Below, piece after piece: positions 53,941 to 63,310 of a DNA stretch of 64,000 nucleotides (position 1 is its first letter; each line of letters begins with the position of its first letter). The notes under the pieces are model-generated. The model did not search any database. It was not told the origin of the DNA and was given only the letters and a program-made list of their open reading frames with translations. The stretch lies in NCBI GenBank assembly GCA_026713105.1, contig JAPOPC010000002.1, forward strand, positions 1 through 64,000, given 5' to 3'. The position numbers were made by a program, and so were the translations under genes. This DNA comes from Acidimicrobiaceae bacterium. Its GTDB lineage: Bacteria > Actinomycetota > Acidimicrobiia > Acidimicrobiales > Poriferisodalaceae.

Positions 53941-55637
53941 CGCACGCTCATCGGTGAGTGCGTCCGGCGACGCCACCGCCCGTGACGGACCGCAGCCACC
54001 AGGGGATATGCCGCAACGCTCAGCGCCACCGCCGCCGCGGTCACCGACATGCGGCCGAGCAGCATGAGCAGCCCTGCGGTGAGGTGCCCTATCCAGTTGA
54101 CCGCTGCCAGATGCCCGGTCGAGCCCACCGCTGGCACAACTCCCGGCAGGTCCGGATCGACATAGGACAGGGCTGGCCCGACATTGGAGAGCGCGGACAC
54201 GGCGTAGCTGAGCGCGCCGACGATGTCGAGCCCGCTGGCGCCGAGCAGGATCGCCGCGGGAATGAGCAACAGCGCTGCGAGCAGCAGTTCTCCCACGATG
54301 CGGCTGATCGTGGTCTCCGAGATGGTCGAGCGGCCCAGGCGCAGCCGCTCGGCCAGCGATGGGTAGATGGCGCGGCGCAGCTCGCGCCCGATATAGGAAG
54401 CGAGCGTCAACAGACGTACAACCTTGAAACCGCCGGCCATGGACGCGCTCATGCCGCCGATCAGCATGAGCACCATCAGGATCGCTTGGCTGCCGGTCGA
54501 CAGCTCGATGAAGGACGCTGCCTCGAAGCCAGTCGTCGAGATCACCGACACCACCGCGAACAGCGACTTGCGGAAGTGCTCAAGGCCGAAGAGGTGCCCG
54601 AAACCGAAGTCGTCACGGGTCCACAGCGCCACGGTCACGGTGGCGAAGACGATCAACGTGACATACAGCCGGAACTCATAGCTCCGAATGAAGCGGGCCG
54701 GATCACAGCGCCGGATCGCCAGGAACATCAGCGGCAGGCTCACGCCGCCGGCGGCCATGCCGAAGATCGCCACCCATTCGATGGCCGCCGAGTCGAAATG
54801 ACCCAGCGAGTCCGCGTACGTGGAGAAACCCCCGGTCGATGCCGTGGTCAGTGCGTGCAGCCCGCTCTGGGTCAGCGGCATACCCGCCAGCGCGTAGCCG
54901 ACCGCGACCAGCACGGTGAGAGCCGCGTACAGCAGCAGCAGGCGGCCCATCGTGCCGGCTCTGCGCGGCGCCAGCCTGCGAGCCGAACGGGTCGCCACTC
55001 CCCCATCAGAGTCCAGTCCGCCGACGCCGAGGTGTGGCAGTACACGCACCAGCACGACGATGAAGGCAGCCCCGCCCAACCACTGCCCCGCCGCTCGCAG
55101 CGCCAGCATCCCGCCGCCGAGATCCAGCTTTTGGCCGAGATCGGCTGCTGGGATCGTGGTGCTGTTGGTGCCAGTCACCGTCGCCGCTGCCTCGGCGAAC
55201 GCCGTCGCCAACGCCGTGGGCGGGACCGCGCCGGTCGCGAGGTGAGCGACCGCAATGGCGGCCACCGCCGCAAACGACCCAAGCACGAGCGCTGTCAGGG
55301 TCTGGCGTTCGGTGATACGCCGCTCGAATCGGCACAGTCGCAAGAGGCCTAGTGCGAACAGCGCGATGGCAGCGCCTGCAATCAACAGCGGGACAGCATC
55401 AGTCCCGGACTCGCCGCTCGCCCCAACCCGTCCCCCGAACAACCAGTCGAATACTGCACATGCGGCGAACACCGGCGCAGCGGCGGCCAGCACCACCAGG
55501 GCCACCACGGCAAGGGTCGATTCGTAGGGTCCGCGGGCCCACCGATGCAGCGCGCCGTCGCCGGCTCGCACCGCTCTCACCACCAAGCGGCGCAGCCTCT
55601 CGCGCTCCCGAGCCCGGCGAGCCGGACGGGGTGTCAC
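53937..55637 (-). CDS. TrkH-like potassium transporter, diverged copy 2
   Basis: 566 residues from GTG 55637. It has the TrkH fold with a basic N-terminus and two additional N-terminal membrane segments. Filter-like loops are TVTGTNSTTIP, ASTGGFSTYAD, ISTTGFEAASF and IGGMSASMAGGFKVVRL. The first and fourth depart from the usual pattern (SAS instead of GS in the fourth), so ion selectivity may be altered or it may work only with copy 1. GTG overlaps the trkA stop, and its own stop overlaps copy 1. Confidence 0.85.
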   Translation of the reverse strand: MTPRPARRARERERLRRLVVRAVRAGDGALHRWARGPYESTLAVVALVVLAAAAPVFAACAVFDWLFGGRVGASGESGTDAVPLLIAGAAIALFALGLLRLCRFERRITERQTLTALVLGSFAAVAAIAVAHLATGAVPPTALATAFAEAAATVTGTNSTTIPAADLGQKLDLGGGMLALRAAGQWLGGAAFIVVLVRVLPHLGVGGLDSDGGVATRSARRLAPRRAGTMGRLLLLYAALTVLVAVGYALAGMPLTQSGLHALTTASTGGFSTYADSLGHFDSAAIEWVAIFGMAAGGVSLPLMFLAIRRCDPARFIRSYEFRLYVTLIVFATVTVALWTRDDFGFGHLFGLEHFRKSLFAVVSVISTTGFEAASFIELSTGSQAILMVLMLIGGMSASMAGGFKVVRLLTLASYIGRELRRAIYPSLAERLRLGRSTISETTISRIVGELLLAALLLIPAAILLGASGLDIVGALSYAVSALSNVGPALSYVDPDLPGVVPAVGSTGHLAAVNWIGHLTAGLLMLLGRMSVTAAAVALSVAAYPLVAAVRHGRWRRRTHSPMSVR

Positions 55638-56977
55638 CGAAAGGCCTGCTTGACCTCGTCCACGCAGTCAGGCGTCACGAAGGCGACCACGTGGTCCCGC
55701 GCCCTCAACTCGCTGCGGCCCCGCGCAATGCGGGCTTTGCCGTCGCGCACGATGGCAGCCAGCAGCATCTGGCCGGGCAGGTGGAGATCGCGCACGGTCG
55801 ACCCATCAGCTTTCGAGCCCGCGCCCACCGCAAATTCGAGCACTTCGACATTGCCCTCGAGGAATGTGGCGACGGCTGTGACGTCGCCACGGACCATCCG
55901 CAGCACCATGTTGGCGCTCGCGGTGCGGGGCGAGAGCGCAGCGTCGATGCCTACCTGTTCCAGCAGCGGCAACAGCGACAGGCGATGCACCACGGCGATC
56001 GTCTCGCCTGCGCCCTCCGACTTGGCGTACAGGCAGGCCAGCACATTGGCGTCGTCCTCGCCCGTGGCCGCGACGACGGCATCGAAACTTCCGATGTCTT
56101 CGCGAGCGAGAACATCGATGTCGGTGATGTCGCCATGCAGCACCAAGGCGCCTGCGTGGCGCTCGCTCAACTCGAGACACCGCTGGTGCTGCAATTCGAT
56201 GATGACGACCTCGATGTGCCGCTCGAGCAGGCGGCCCGCCAGCAGTCCGGCAGTGCGACCGCCGCCCAGGATCATGACGCGGCGCAAGTCGGAGCGGCTG
56301 AGCCCCATGATCTCCATGAGTTCGCGCCGGCCCTGACGGCGGCAGACGACTCTCAGCAGGTCATGCGGCTGCAGCGTCGTCTCGCGTCGCATCACGGTGA
56401 CATCGCCGTCGCGAGACAAGGCGCCGAAGATGAAGTCCCATTCCGGCTCGTAGTAGGCGCCGACCTCGGCCATGGTCTTGCCGACGAGCGGGGCATCGCC
56501 GCCGAGCCGAGCGCCGACGACCAGTACTTCGCCGTTCGCGAGCTCGTTGATGTCCGAGACGCCGTGGTACACGAGCAGATCCATGATGGCGTCGGCGGTT
56601 TGCTCATCAGGGTCGAGCACCAAGTCGACGCCGATCGCATTTCGCAGGCTGCGACCCGCCGCGCCACGCAAATCGCTGTCCTGCAGCCGTGCGACTGTCG
56701 CCGGCACGCCCGCCTGCTTCGCCTGCATGCACGCCAGCAGGTTGACCTCGTCGGCGTCGGTGACGGCCACGACGACTTCGGCGCGATCGAGGCCGGCTTC
56801 GGCAAGCGCGCTGGGATTGGTGCCGCTCCCAGTCACCGTGAGCAGGTCGACCTCGGAGGCGAGCGCATCGAGGCGCCCTGAATCCCGGTCGATGACGATG
56901 ACATCGTTGCCCTCGCGGCTGAGGCGCTCGGCGATGTAACTTCCGACCTCGCCGGCCCCCACCACGAGAATCCTCAC
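55634..56977 (-). CDS. trkA: Trk system regulatory subunit TrkA
   Basis: 447 residues from GTG 56977. Two RCK units: the first starts ILVVGAGEVGSYIAERLSRE with VIDRDSGRLDAL, the second starts VMILGGGRTAGLLAGRLLER near residue 218 with VLHGDITDIDVL. Each has a C-lobe (near 130-215 and 360-447). The protein binds NAD(H)/nucleotides and gates TrkH on the cytoplasmic side. The upstream open frame to 57091 is repeat A5. First gene of the operon. Confidence 0.93.
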   Translation of the reverse strand: MRILVVGAGEVGSYIAERLSREGNDVIVIDRDSGRLDALASEVDLLTVTGSGTNPSALAEAGLDRAEVVVAVTDADEVNLLACMQAKQAGVPATVARLQDSDLRGAAGRSLRNAIGVDLVLDPDEQTADAIMDLLVYHGVSDINELANGEVLVVGARLGGDAPLVGKTMAEVGAYYEPEWDFIFGALSRDGDVTVMRRETTLQPHDLLRVVCRRQGRRELMEIMGLSRSDLRRVMILGGGRTAGLLAGRLLERHIEVVIIELQHQRCLELSERHAGALVLHGDITDIDVLAREDIGSFDAVVAATGEDDANVLACLYAKSEGAGETIAVVHRLSLLPLLEQVGIDAALSPRTASANMVLRMVRGDVTAVATFLEGNVEVLEFAVGAGSKADGSTVRDLHLPGQMLLAAIVRDGKARIARGRSELRARDHVVAFVTPDCVDEVKQAFR

Positions 56978-56994
56978 AATTTGCGACCCTACTT

Positions 56995-57070
56995 CGGGCC
57001 ACAGAGGCTGCGCCGCATGGCGCAGCCGTGGCCCGAGCGGCCCGTGAGCGCAGCGAACAGGAGCGGGAAA
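56995..57070 (-). repeat. Dispersed repeat family A, copy A5, with palindrome
   Basis: In minus orientation the family core (57070 to about 57028) is followed by a nested hairpin. CGGGCCAC/GTGGCCCG pairs 57028-57035 with 56995-57002, and inside it GGCTGCGCC pairs with GGCGCAGCC. It ends 18 bases before the trkA GTG, so it would lie in the trkA leader. Confidence 0.75.
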
Positions 57071-57150
57071 TACTGGGCTGCAAAGCAACAATGCTCGTCA
57101 ATCCGCGCATCCTCACAGGAAAGCGAAGTCATCATGAACCGGGAGGCCTC

Positions 57151-58671
57151 ATGGCGCTCGTAGTAGCGATCGATGCGGGCACCACCGGGGTGCGCTCGAT
57201 GGCAGTGGACGACAGCGGCACGGAAGTGGCCTACGCCTACCGGCCCTTCCCTCAGCACTACCCCGGTCCGGGGTTGGTCGAGCACGACCCCAACGACATC
57301 TGGGTTGCCACGGTCACCACCCTCGGCGAGCTCTGCGCCAACCTGCAGGCACTCAACGACGGGCAGATGCCAGCAATTGCCGCAATCGGCATCACCAATC
57401 AGCGCGAGACCGTGGTGGCGTGGGACCGACGCTCGGGGGAGCCCCTCGCGCGCGCCCTCGTGTGGCAGGACGTCCGCACTGCGGACCGATGCGAAGCGCT
57501 CGAAGCCGCCGGCCACCTGCCGCACGTCCGCCGCCTCACCGGCCTGGTCCTCAGCCCGTACTTCAGCGGCACCAAGGCCGAGTGGCTGCTGGGTGACGGC
57601 GGCGTGGGGGTCAGCGCGAACCTCGCCATCGGCACCGTAGACAGCTGGCTGATGTGGAAGCTGAGCGGCGGCGCTGCATTCACCACCGACGCGACGAATG
57701 CCTCACGCACGCTCCTGTACGACATCACCGCCGGCAGGTGGTCGGCCGAGATGTGCGACCTGCTGTCAGTGCCCCCCGAGGCTTTGGCGGAGATCCGCCC
57801 CTCGGTGGGACGGTTCTGCGAGACCGCAGATACCACGGCCCTCGGGTCCGGCATCGCGGTCAGCGGCGTCGCCGGCGACCAGCAAGCGGCGCTCTTCGGC
57901 CAGTGCTGTCACGAAGTCGGCATGGCCAAGAACACCTACGGCACAGGGTCGTTCGTGCTGATGAATGTGGGCGATGTATGCCCGGAACCGATCGACGGGC
58001 TGCTCACGACAGTGGCTTGGGATCTCGGCGCCGGACCGACCTTCGCACTGGAAGGCTCAATCTTCGCCACAGGTGCAGCCGTGGGCTGGATCACCGGCAT
58101 CCTCGACGGTCCAGCCGACGCAGCGGATGCCGAAGTGCTGGCCCGCAGCGTGCCCGACAGCGCCGGCGTGGTCGTGGTGCCCGCATTCGCCGGCCTCGGC
58201 AGCCCCTGGTGGGATCCGAACGCCCGCGGAGCGATCATGGGTCTCACGTTTGCGTCCACTTCGGCGCACATTGCACGGGCCACGATCGAGTCCATGGCGT
58301 TGCAGACTCGCGATGTCGTCGAGGCGATGAGCACTGGCGCAGGCCGTGGCATCGCAGAGCTGCGCATCGACGGCGGCGCAGCGATCAACAACCTGTTGTG
58401 CAGCATCCAAGCCGACCAGCTCGGTGTACCCGTCAGCCGACCGGTCGTGACCGAGACCACCGCCATGGGTGCAGCGATGCTCGCTGGGCTGGCAGAGGGC
58501 GTGTGGTCGTCGCCTGCCGAGGCAGCGTCGGTGTGGCAGCTCGACCGGCGCTTCGAGCCTTCGGGTGACCAGGCTTCGGCTGCGGCGCTTCACTCGCTGT
58601 GGCGACAAGCGCTCGAACGGACGCTGCGCTGGCCGGCGGGCGAGTCATCCCGCTCCATCGCCGCGGAGTAA
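57151..58671 (+). CDS. glpK: Glycerol kinase
   Basis: 506 residues, FGGY kinase. VVAIDAGTTGVRSMAVDD starts the ATP-binding fold; GITNQRETVVAWDRRSGEP near residue 83 and WQDVRT near 108 are glycerol-site motifs; GVAGDQQAALFGQCCHEVG near 245, KNTYGTGSFVL near 265 and LRIDGGAAINNLL near 410 complete the family pattern. It makes glycerol-3-phosphate from glycerol. ATG 57151 follows gggagg at eight bases. Divergent from trkA. Confidence 0.93.
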   Translation: MALVVAIDAGTTGVRSMAVDDSGTEVAYAYRPFPQHYPGPGLVEHDPNDIWVATVTTLGELCANLQALNDGQMPAIAAIGITNQRETVVAWDRRSGEPLARALVWQDVRTADRCEALEAAGHLPHVRRLTGLVLSPYFSGTKAEWLLGDGGVGVSANLAIGTVDSWLMWKLSGGAAFTTDATNASRTLLYDITAGRWSAEMCDLLSVPPEALAEIRPSVGRFCETADTTALGSGIAVSGVAGDQQAALFGQCCHEVGMAKNTYGTGSFVLMNVGDVCPEPIDGLLTTVAWDLGAGPTFALEGSIFATGAAVGWITGILDGPADAADAEVLARSVPDSAGVVVVPAFAGLGSPWWDPNARGAIMGLTFASTSAHIARATIESMALQTRDVVEAMSTGAGRGIAELRIDGGAAINNLLCSIQADQLGVPVSRPVVTETTAMGAAMLAGLAEGVWSSPAEAASVWQLDRRFEPSGDQASAAALHSLWRQALERTLRWPAGESSRSIAAE

Positions 58672-58682
58672 GCGCCCGAGCC

Positions 58683-58697
58683 GGACTGACTCAGTCC
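58683..58697. terminator. Palindrome between convergent genes
   Basis: GGACTGA 58683-58689 and TCAGTCC 58691-58697 form a tight inverted repeat between glpK and the aminotransferase, flanked by GCCC/GGGC that may extend the stem. The right arm includes the aminotransferase stop codon. A candidate bidirectional terminator. Confidence 0.45.
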
Positions 58698-59875
58698 GCG
58701 GGCGTGAGCAGGTCCAAGGCACCGCGAAGCTGGCTGACCGCCTGACGGATGCGGTGCTCGTTCTCCACGAGTGCGAATCGCACGTGGCCTTCGCCTCCAG
58801 GACCGAAGCCGACGCCTGGGGACAGAGCGACATTTGCCTCAGAGACCAGCAGCTTGCAGAAATCGACTGAACCCAGGTGGCGGTACGGCTCTGGGATCTT
58901 CGCCCAGGCGAACATCGTGCCCTTGGGCGGCGGAAGTTCCCAGCCGATGCGGCCCAGGCCCCGCACGAGAACATCGCGCCGGTCGCGGTAGGTCTCACGC
59001 ACTTCAGAGGGGTAGTCCTGCTCCTCGTTCATAACCACCGTGGCTGCGATCTGAATCGGCTGGAATGTGCCGTAGTCGAGATAGCTCTTGAGCTTGGCGA
59101 GCGCCGCGATCACCTCTGCGTTCCCCACGCAGAACGCGACTCGCCAGCCTGCCATCGAGAATGATTTCGTCAGGCTGTAGAACTCGACCGCGACGTCCTT
59201 GGCGCCTTCGGCTTGGAGGATCGAGGGCGGCTCATAACCGTCGAATCCCAAGTCCGCGTACGCGAAGTCGTGAACCAGCACGACCTCGCGTTCACGCGCG
59301 AAGTCCACAATCCGCTGCATGAATTCAAGGTCGACGCAGGCCGTCGTGGGATTGTGCGGAAACGACAGCACGATCACCCGCGGGCGCGGCCACGAGTACT
59401 CGAATCGCTCCACCAGACGCTCGAAGAAGGTCTCGCCGACATCCAGCGGTACCTCGCGCACGCTCGCACCGGTGAACAGCGGGCCGAAGATGTGAATCGG
59501 ATAGGAGGGCGCTGGCACCAAGCAGGCGTCGCCGGGTGCGAGCAAGGTCCACATCAGATGCGAGAAGCCTTCCTTCGCTCCGATGGTGTTGATGATCTCG
59601 CTGTCGGGATCGAGTTCGACGTTCCACTTGCGGCGATACAGGTCGCCAACGGCAGCGCGCAGCTTGGGGATGCCGCGACTGGCCGAGTACCGGTGGTTGC
59701 GAGCGTTGAGTGCAGCCTCGGCGAGCTTCTTCACGGCACGTTCGGGCGACGGCAGGTCAGGATTGCCGAAGCCCAAATCGATGACGTCGGCGCCGGCGCG
59801 CCGTCGCTCGATCTTCAGCGTGTCGATGATGGTAAAGACGTACGGCGGCAGGCCACTGATGCGGCGGAACTCCAT
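58691..59875 (-). CDS. Class I aminotransferase (AlaC/DapL-like)
   Basis: 394 residues, fold-type I PLP enzyme. INTIGAKEGFSHLMWTLLAP near residue 92 binds cofactor phosphate, SFPHNPTTACVDLEF near 170 has the conserved Asn, YSLTKSFSMAGWRVAFCVG near 232 carries the PLP lysine and GHVRFALVEN near 367 the carboxylate-binding Arg. It most resembles the alanine/glutamate-pyruvate aminotransferase group (AlaC); LL-diaminopimelate aminotransferase is an alternative. ATG 59875 gives the usual N-terminus. Confidence 0.9.
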   Translation of the reverse strand: MEFRRISGLPPYVFTIIDTLKIERRRAGADVIDLGFGNPDLPSPERAVKKLAEAALNARNHRYSASRGIPKLRAAVGDLYRRKWNVELDPDSEIINTIGAKEGFSHLMWTLLAPGDACLVPAPSYPIHIFGPLFTGASVREVPLDVGETFFERLVERFEYSWPRPRVIVLSFPHNPTTACVDLEFMQRIVDFAREREVVLVHDFAYADLGFDGYEPPSILQAEGAKDVAVEFYSLTKSFSMAGWRVAFCVGNAEVIAALAKLKSYLDYGTFQPIQIAATVVMNEEQDYPSEVRETYRDRRDVLVRGLGRIGWELPPPKGTMFAWAKIPEPYRHLGSVDFCKLLVSEANVALSPGVGFGPGGEGHVRFALVENEHRIRQAVSQLRGALDLLTPAD

Positions 59876-59900
59876 GGCGCTGGCGGCGATCCTCGGCGCC

Positions 59901-60371
59901 CTAGCTCGCGGGACCGGACTCGAGCCGCGCTGCGAAGTCGGCCAGCGCGGTATGGGCGATGCGCCGCTCTGCGCGGCGCTTGACGAAACCAGGCAGCGGT
60001 ACCGCCAGCACCAACGCGAGCTGATACAGCACTTCGGTGCGCCCCGGCTCGGCTGTCGGGTTGAACTCGTACCTGCCGTCGAGCTGCTTCACGACATCGC
60101 CGTCGACCAGTTTCCACGAGATGCGGTGCGGCGCCCCGCTGTGGTCGTATGCGAGCGAGTACCTCGCTGAGCGCCCCAGCGCCTCGACGCGGAACGAGGC
60201 CTGTGTTGCTCGACCTTCGGGATCGCTCTCCGTCACCGTCGCCGTAGAAACGTCGGTAGCCCACTGCGGGTACTGCTCGATGTCTGAGATCAGCGAGTAG
60301 CAATCCTCAGGCGATGCCGTCACGACCGTGGTCATTGTCATCTCATCGATCATCGTTGCGTCCCACGTCAT
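59901..60371 (-). CDS. SRPBCC (polyketide cyclase-like) protein
   Basis: 156 residues. TVVTASPEDCYSLISDIEQY followed by PQWATDV is the COQ10/polyketide-cyclase-like opening, and the C-terminal helix FVKRRAERRIAHTALADFAA closes the pocket. Such proteins bind lipids or aromatic ligands. It is one of two SRPBCC proteins in the window, with little similarity outside the fold. It lies 26 bases upstream of the aminotransferase. Confidence 0.82.
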   Translation of the reverse strand: MTWDATMIDEMTMTTVVTASPEDCYSLISDIEQYPQWATDVSTATVTESDPEGRATQASFRVEALGRSARYSLAYDHSGAPHRISWKLVDGDVVKQLDGRYEFNPTAEPGRTEVLYQLALVLAVPLPGFVKRRAERRIAHTALADFAARLESGPAS

Positions 60372-60474
60372 GAGTCCTGCCTGGCCCCATTGTCTCAGGC
60401 GCTCGGCCGACAGCGGCTCATATTCGCAGCATCTTCATGGTTCTGACACTCACCGTTGTCGCTGTGGGCATGCG

Positions 60475-61590
60475 CTAGCAGGAGAGGGCCGTTTCGAGCT
60501 TGGCCGCGAGCCCGTCGTAGGAGAAGCGCTGCTCCGTCTCTTTGCGTGCTGCGACCCCCATCGCTGATTTCCGGTCATCTGAAGACAGCAGATCGTCGAT
60601 GGCGGCAGCCACATCGTCCGCGTGCGCCGGTCGGTCCACCACAAGTCCAGTCCGGCCGTGAGCCACCGCTTCGTGACTGCCACCCGATCGGCCGGCGACC
60701 GCGGGCACCCCGCATGCAGCGGCCTCGACGAACACAATGCCGAAACCCTCTTGCTCCAGTCCCGCCCACCGGCTGCGGCACGGCGCGGCGAAGACGTCAC
60801 CCATTGCCATGAACAGCGGCACGTCATCGCCGCTGATGCGGCCCAAGAAGACGACCGGGGCGTCGATGCGCCGGGCACGCCGTTCCAGCCGCTGCCGATC
60901 GCGCCCCGCGCCCGCGATCGCCAATTCCAGTCCCGGATGCTTCGGTGACAGCCGAGCCACAGCATCGATGACGGTGTCGAAACCCTTGCGCGGGACGAGT
61001 CTGCTCAAGCACACCACCAGCGGTCCACCGGTCACACCGAACTTGCGCCGTGCGGTGAGACGCTCGCCGGCTCCGAGAGGCACGAACCGTTTCGTGTCGA
61101 CTCCGGGCGGCACTTCGGTAACGGGCAGCGCACGCGACGCGCATCGCTCTGCTTCGGCGGCTGCGTACCCCCCGGCTGAGATCACCATCGCGGCATCTCG
61201 AAGCACCCCAGACAGGACTCCGCTGAGGCCAGGCAAACGTGCCGGCACCGTCACCTCGGCGCCGTGAAGCACGACGCCGTAGGGCATGCCCAGTCGCGGA
61301 CCCAGCGCGCCGAGCGGCAAGGCCGGGTCGAGCAGCACCATCTCAGCGCCAACCTCCTCCGCCAGAGCGCGAATTCGTCTCGCCAGACCCGGATGCGGCA
61401 ACAGCACCCGATCGCGGGTTCGCACGATCCGCATGGGCTGGTCGGCGTCGAAGTGCGCTGCACCCCGGTGCGGCGTCGTGAGGACGGTTGTGGAGTCGGG
61501 CGGCAGGCGACGCCACAGCTCCCAGAGATAGCTCTGGATGCCCCCGATCTTGGGCGGGAAGTCGTTCGTGACCAGCAGATGCGGGCGCAT
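60475..61590 (-). CDS. GT4 mannosyltransferase, PimB-like
   Basis: 371 residues, GT-B glycosyltransferase family 4. It begins LVTNDFPPKIGGIQSYLWEL, the form seen in PimB' of mycobacteria and corynebacteria; VVLHGAEVTVPARLPG near 108, SRLVPRKGFDTVIDA near 197, and EQEGFGIVFVEAAACGVPAV near 285 (EX7E catalytic segment) follow. PimB' adds the second mannose to phosphatidylinositol mannosides at the cytoplasmic membrane face. The ATG overlaps the queG stop (TGATG region). Confidence 0.88.
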   Translation of the reverse strand: MRPHLLVTNDFPPKIGGIQSYLWELWRRLPPDSTTVLTTPHRGAAHFDADQPMRIVRTRDRVLLPHPGLARRIRALAEEVGAEMVLLDPALPLGALGPRLGMPYGVVLHGAEVTVPARLPGLSGVLSGVLRDAAMVISAGGYAAAEAERCASRALPVTEVPPGVDTKRFVPLGAGERLTARRKFGVTGGPLVVCLSRLVPRKGFDTVIDAVARLSPKHPGLELAIAGAGRDRQRLERRARRIDAPVVFLGRISGDDVPLFMAMGDVFAAPCRSRWAGLEQEGFGIVFVEAAACGVPAVAGRSGGSHEAVAHGRTGLVVDRPAHADDVAAAIDDLLSSDDRKSAMGVAARKETEQRFSYDGLAAKLETALSC

Positions 61591-62819
61591 CAGCCCGCCG
61601 CGTACCGCGGTGGCACCGACATGGCCAGCTCAGCCGCCACAAGACCATCCGGATCGTGGTCGCCGAGGCCGTTGCATCGTGCCTCGGCGACAAGTTCGTC
61701 TCGACCCAGCCGGCGCGCCGCCCACACTGCGTGCCCGGCAACGACGTCGGACGCCGATGCGAGCGATCGCCGTAACACCTCATCGACTCCTGCAGCGTCG
61801 GGATCGCCGACATTGCCGAGCACGACGAGGGCGTTGCGTCGCAGATACGACGGTTGCCGGCGCGGCACATACCAGTGCCCGAATGCCGTCATGAGCTCGT
61901 CGTCGGTCATCTGCAGTAGCTCCACGACGTCGACAGCGTCGCTGCGCGTTGCGCTGTCGCCACTGCGGCCGAGCTGGACCGGTTGGCCGCGCTGAACCGC
62001 TGGGGTGGGCTGAACCGCTGGGGTGGAAGGTGGTGCGGCCGCCGCATCATCGTTGAAGGGGCACACGGTCTGGCAGTCGTCGCAGCCGTAGAGGCGATTG
62101 CCGAGGGCGACACGGTGCTCAGGCGGGAAGGCGCCCGCCGCCTGGACAAGCCAGGCCAAGCACCGGTTGGCATCGAGCACGCCCGCGGTGTCGAGGGCCC
62201 CGGTGGGGCAGGCCGTCTGGCAACGGCGGCAGGTGCCACAGCCGTCGGATTGCACCTCGCCGGTCGCCGGCAGCTCTGCGGTCGTGACCACCGAACCCAG
62301 CACGGTCCACGACCCGAGCTCTCGCGACAGCAGCATCGTGTTGTGACCCAGCCATCCCAGGCCGGCGCGGGCCCCAGCGGCGCGATCGACCAAGCGATTG
62401 TCGTCACAGACCGCGACTGCGGCGAAACCACTGCGCTGCAAGACCTCGCAGATTCGATCGAGTCCTGCTCGCAAGGCCCCGTAGGCATCGGTTGCCACGT
62501 ACGCCGCCACGACACCGTCTCGATCGCTCCGGCCGGCCGGACGTTCGGGGGGCGCGAGCGAGTCCGGCGGATCGTAGGTGCGGGCACACACCACGATGCT
62601 GCGAGCCCCCTCGAGGATGTTCCCGGGAGTAGTGGAACGCTCGGGCCGCCCGTAGGTGAACCACATGCCTGCGTGCAAACCGGCTGCCTTGCGCTCGTCG
62701 ATCGCCTGGCGCGCTTGGGTGAACGGCGCTGCGTCGGTCACGCCCACAGCGTTGAGGCCGGCTTCGGTCGCGGCTTGTTGTACCTGGGAGAGCAGCGATC
62801 GCTCTGCGCTTGGCGCCAT
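61590..62819 (-). CDS. queG: Epoxyqueuosine reductase
   Basis: 409 residues from ATG 62819. The cobalamin-binding part includes AGLHAGMWFTYGRPERST near 45 and AGLGWLGHNTMLLS near 150. The two 4Fe-4S motifs are CGTCRRCQTACPTGAL near 195 and CDDCQTVCP near 248. A C-terminal HEAT-like part has PSYLRRNALVVLGNVGD near 315. It reduces epoxyqueuosine to queuosine in tRNA. A low-complexity Pro/Gln/Val insert sits between the cluster and HEAT parts. Confidence 0.93.
   Translation of the reverse strand: MAPSAERSLLSQVQQAATEAGLNAVGVTDAAPFTQARQAIDERKAAGLHAGMWFTYGRPERSTTPGNILEGARSIVVCARTYDPPDSLAPPERPAGRSDRDGVVAAYVATDAYGALRAGLDRICEVLQRSGFAAVAVCDDNRLVDRAAGARAGLGWLGHNTMLLSRELGSWTVLGSVVTTAELPATGEVQSDGCGTCRRCQTACPTGALDTAGVLDANRCLAWLVQAAGAFPPEHRVALGNRLYGCDDCQTVCPFNDDAAAAPPSTPAVQPTPAVQRGQPVQLGRSGDSATRSDAVDVVELLQMTDDELMTAFGHWYVPRRQPSYLRRNALVVLGNVGDPDAAGVDEVLRRSLASASDVVAGHAVWAARRLGRDELVAEARCNGLGDHDPDGLVAAELAMSVPPRYAAG
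61991..62026. repeat. 18-bp tandem duplication inside queG
   Basis: GCTGAACCGCTGGGGTGG occurs twice head to tail (61991-62008 and 62009-62026). In the protein it gives a repeated six-residue PTPAVQ-type unit within a linker, in frame. Confidence 0.85.
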
Positions 62820-62878
62820 CGCCCAAGTGTGCCGTGCGGTGGTGTGGGCGGTACCCCGGGTGAGCGGTTCGAGTGCCC

Positions 62879-63310
62879 TCAGATCACCGGGTCGTACCAC
62901 TCGAGTCCTTTGAACCGGGAGAACCCGGCATCCGCGGTGGCGATCCGCGCCCCGGCCGTTACTGCAATTGCGGCCAGCCATGCGTCGGGCACCAGATTGC
63001 CCCGCAGCAGCCGGTCGGCCTCGGCGAATGCCGCGAACTGCTCCCATGTTGCCGCGGTGCCATGAACGACCTGTGTCGGGCCGGCGGCTCGCAACGCAGT
63101 CACGAACGAGAGCGCATCGCTCAACGGAGCTGGGTCGGAGTAGATCCGAGGGTTAGTGACGATGCGAAGAAATCCGGTGAGCACGACGTCGACGAGGGCG
63201 ATTGCCTCCGCGCCGGCCGCCGCCTCGTTGAGCCAGTCCGCATAGCGGGCATGGAGTTGCTCTTCGCGCTTGTAGGCGTAGACGACGACGTTGACGTCGG
63301 GAAGGATCAC
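62879..63310 (-). CDS. vapC: VapC-type PIN-domain toxin
   Basis: 143 residues. PIN ribonuclease acidic residues appear at Asp5 (MILPDVNVVVYAY), in the middle (DVVLTGFLRI region) and in NLVPDAWLAAIAV, ATADAGFSRF near the end. Such toxins cleave tRNA or rRNA when freed from the antitoxin. The ATG overlaps the stop of the upstream antitoxin by four bases. Confidence 0.9.
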   Translation of the reverse strand: MILPDVNVVVYAYKREEQLHARYADWLNEAAAGAEAIALVDVVLTGFLRIVTNPRIYSDPAPLSDALSFVTALRAAGPTQVVHGTAATWEQFAAFAEADRLLRGNLVPDAWLAAIAVTAGARIATADAGFSRFKGLEWYDPVI

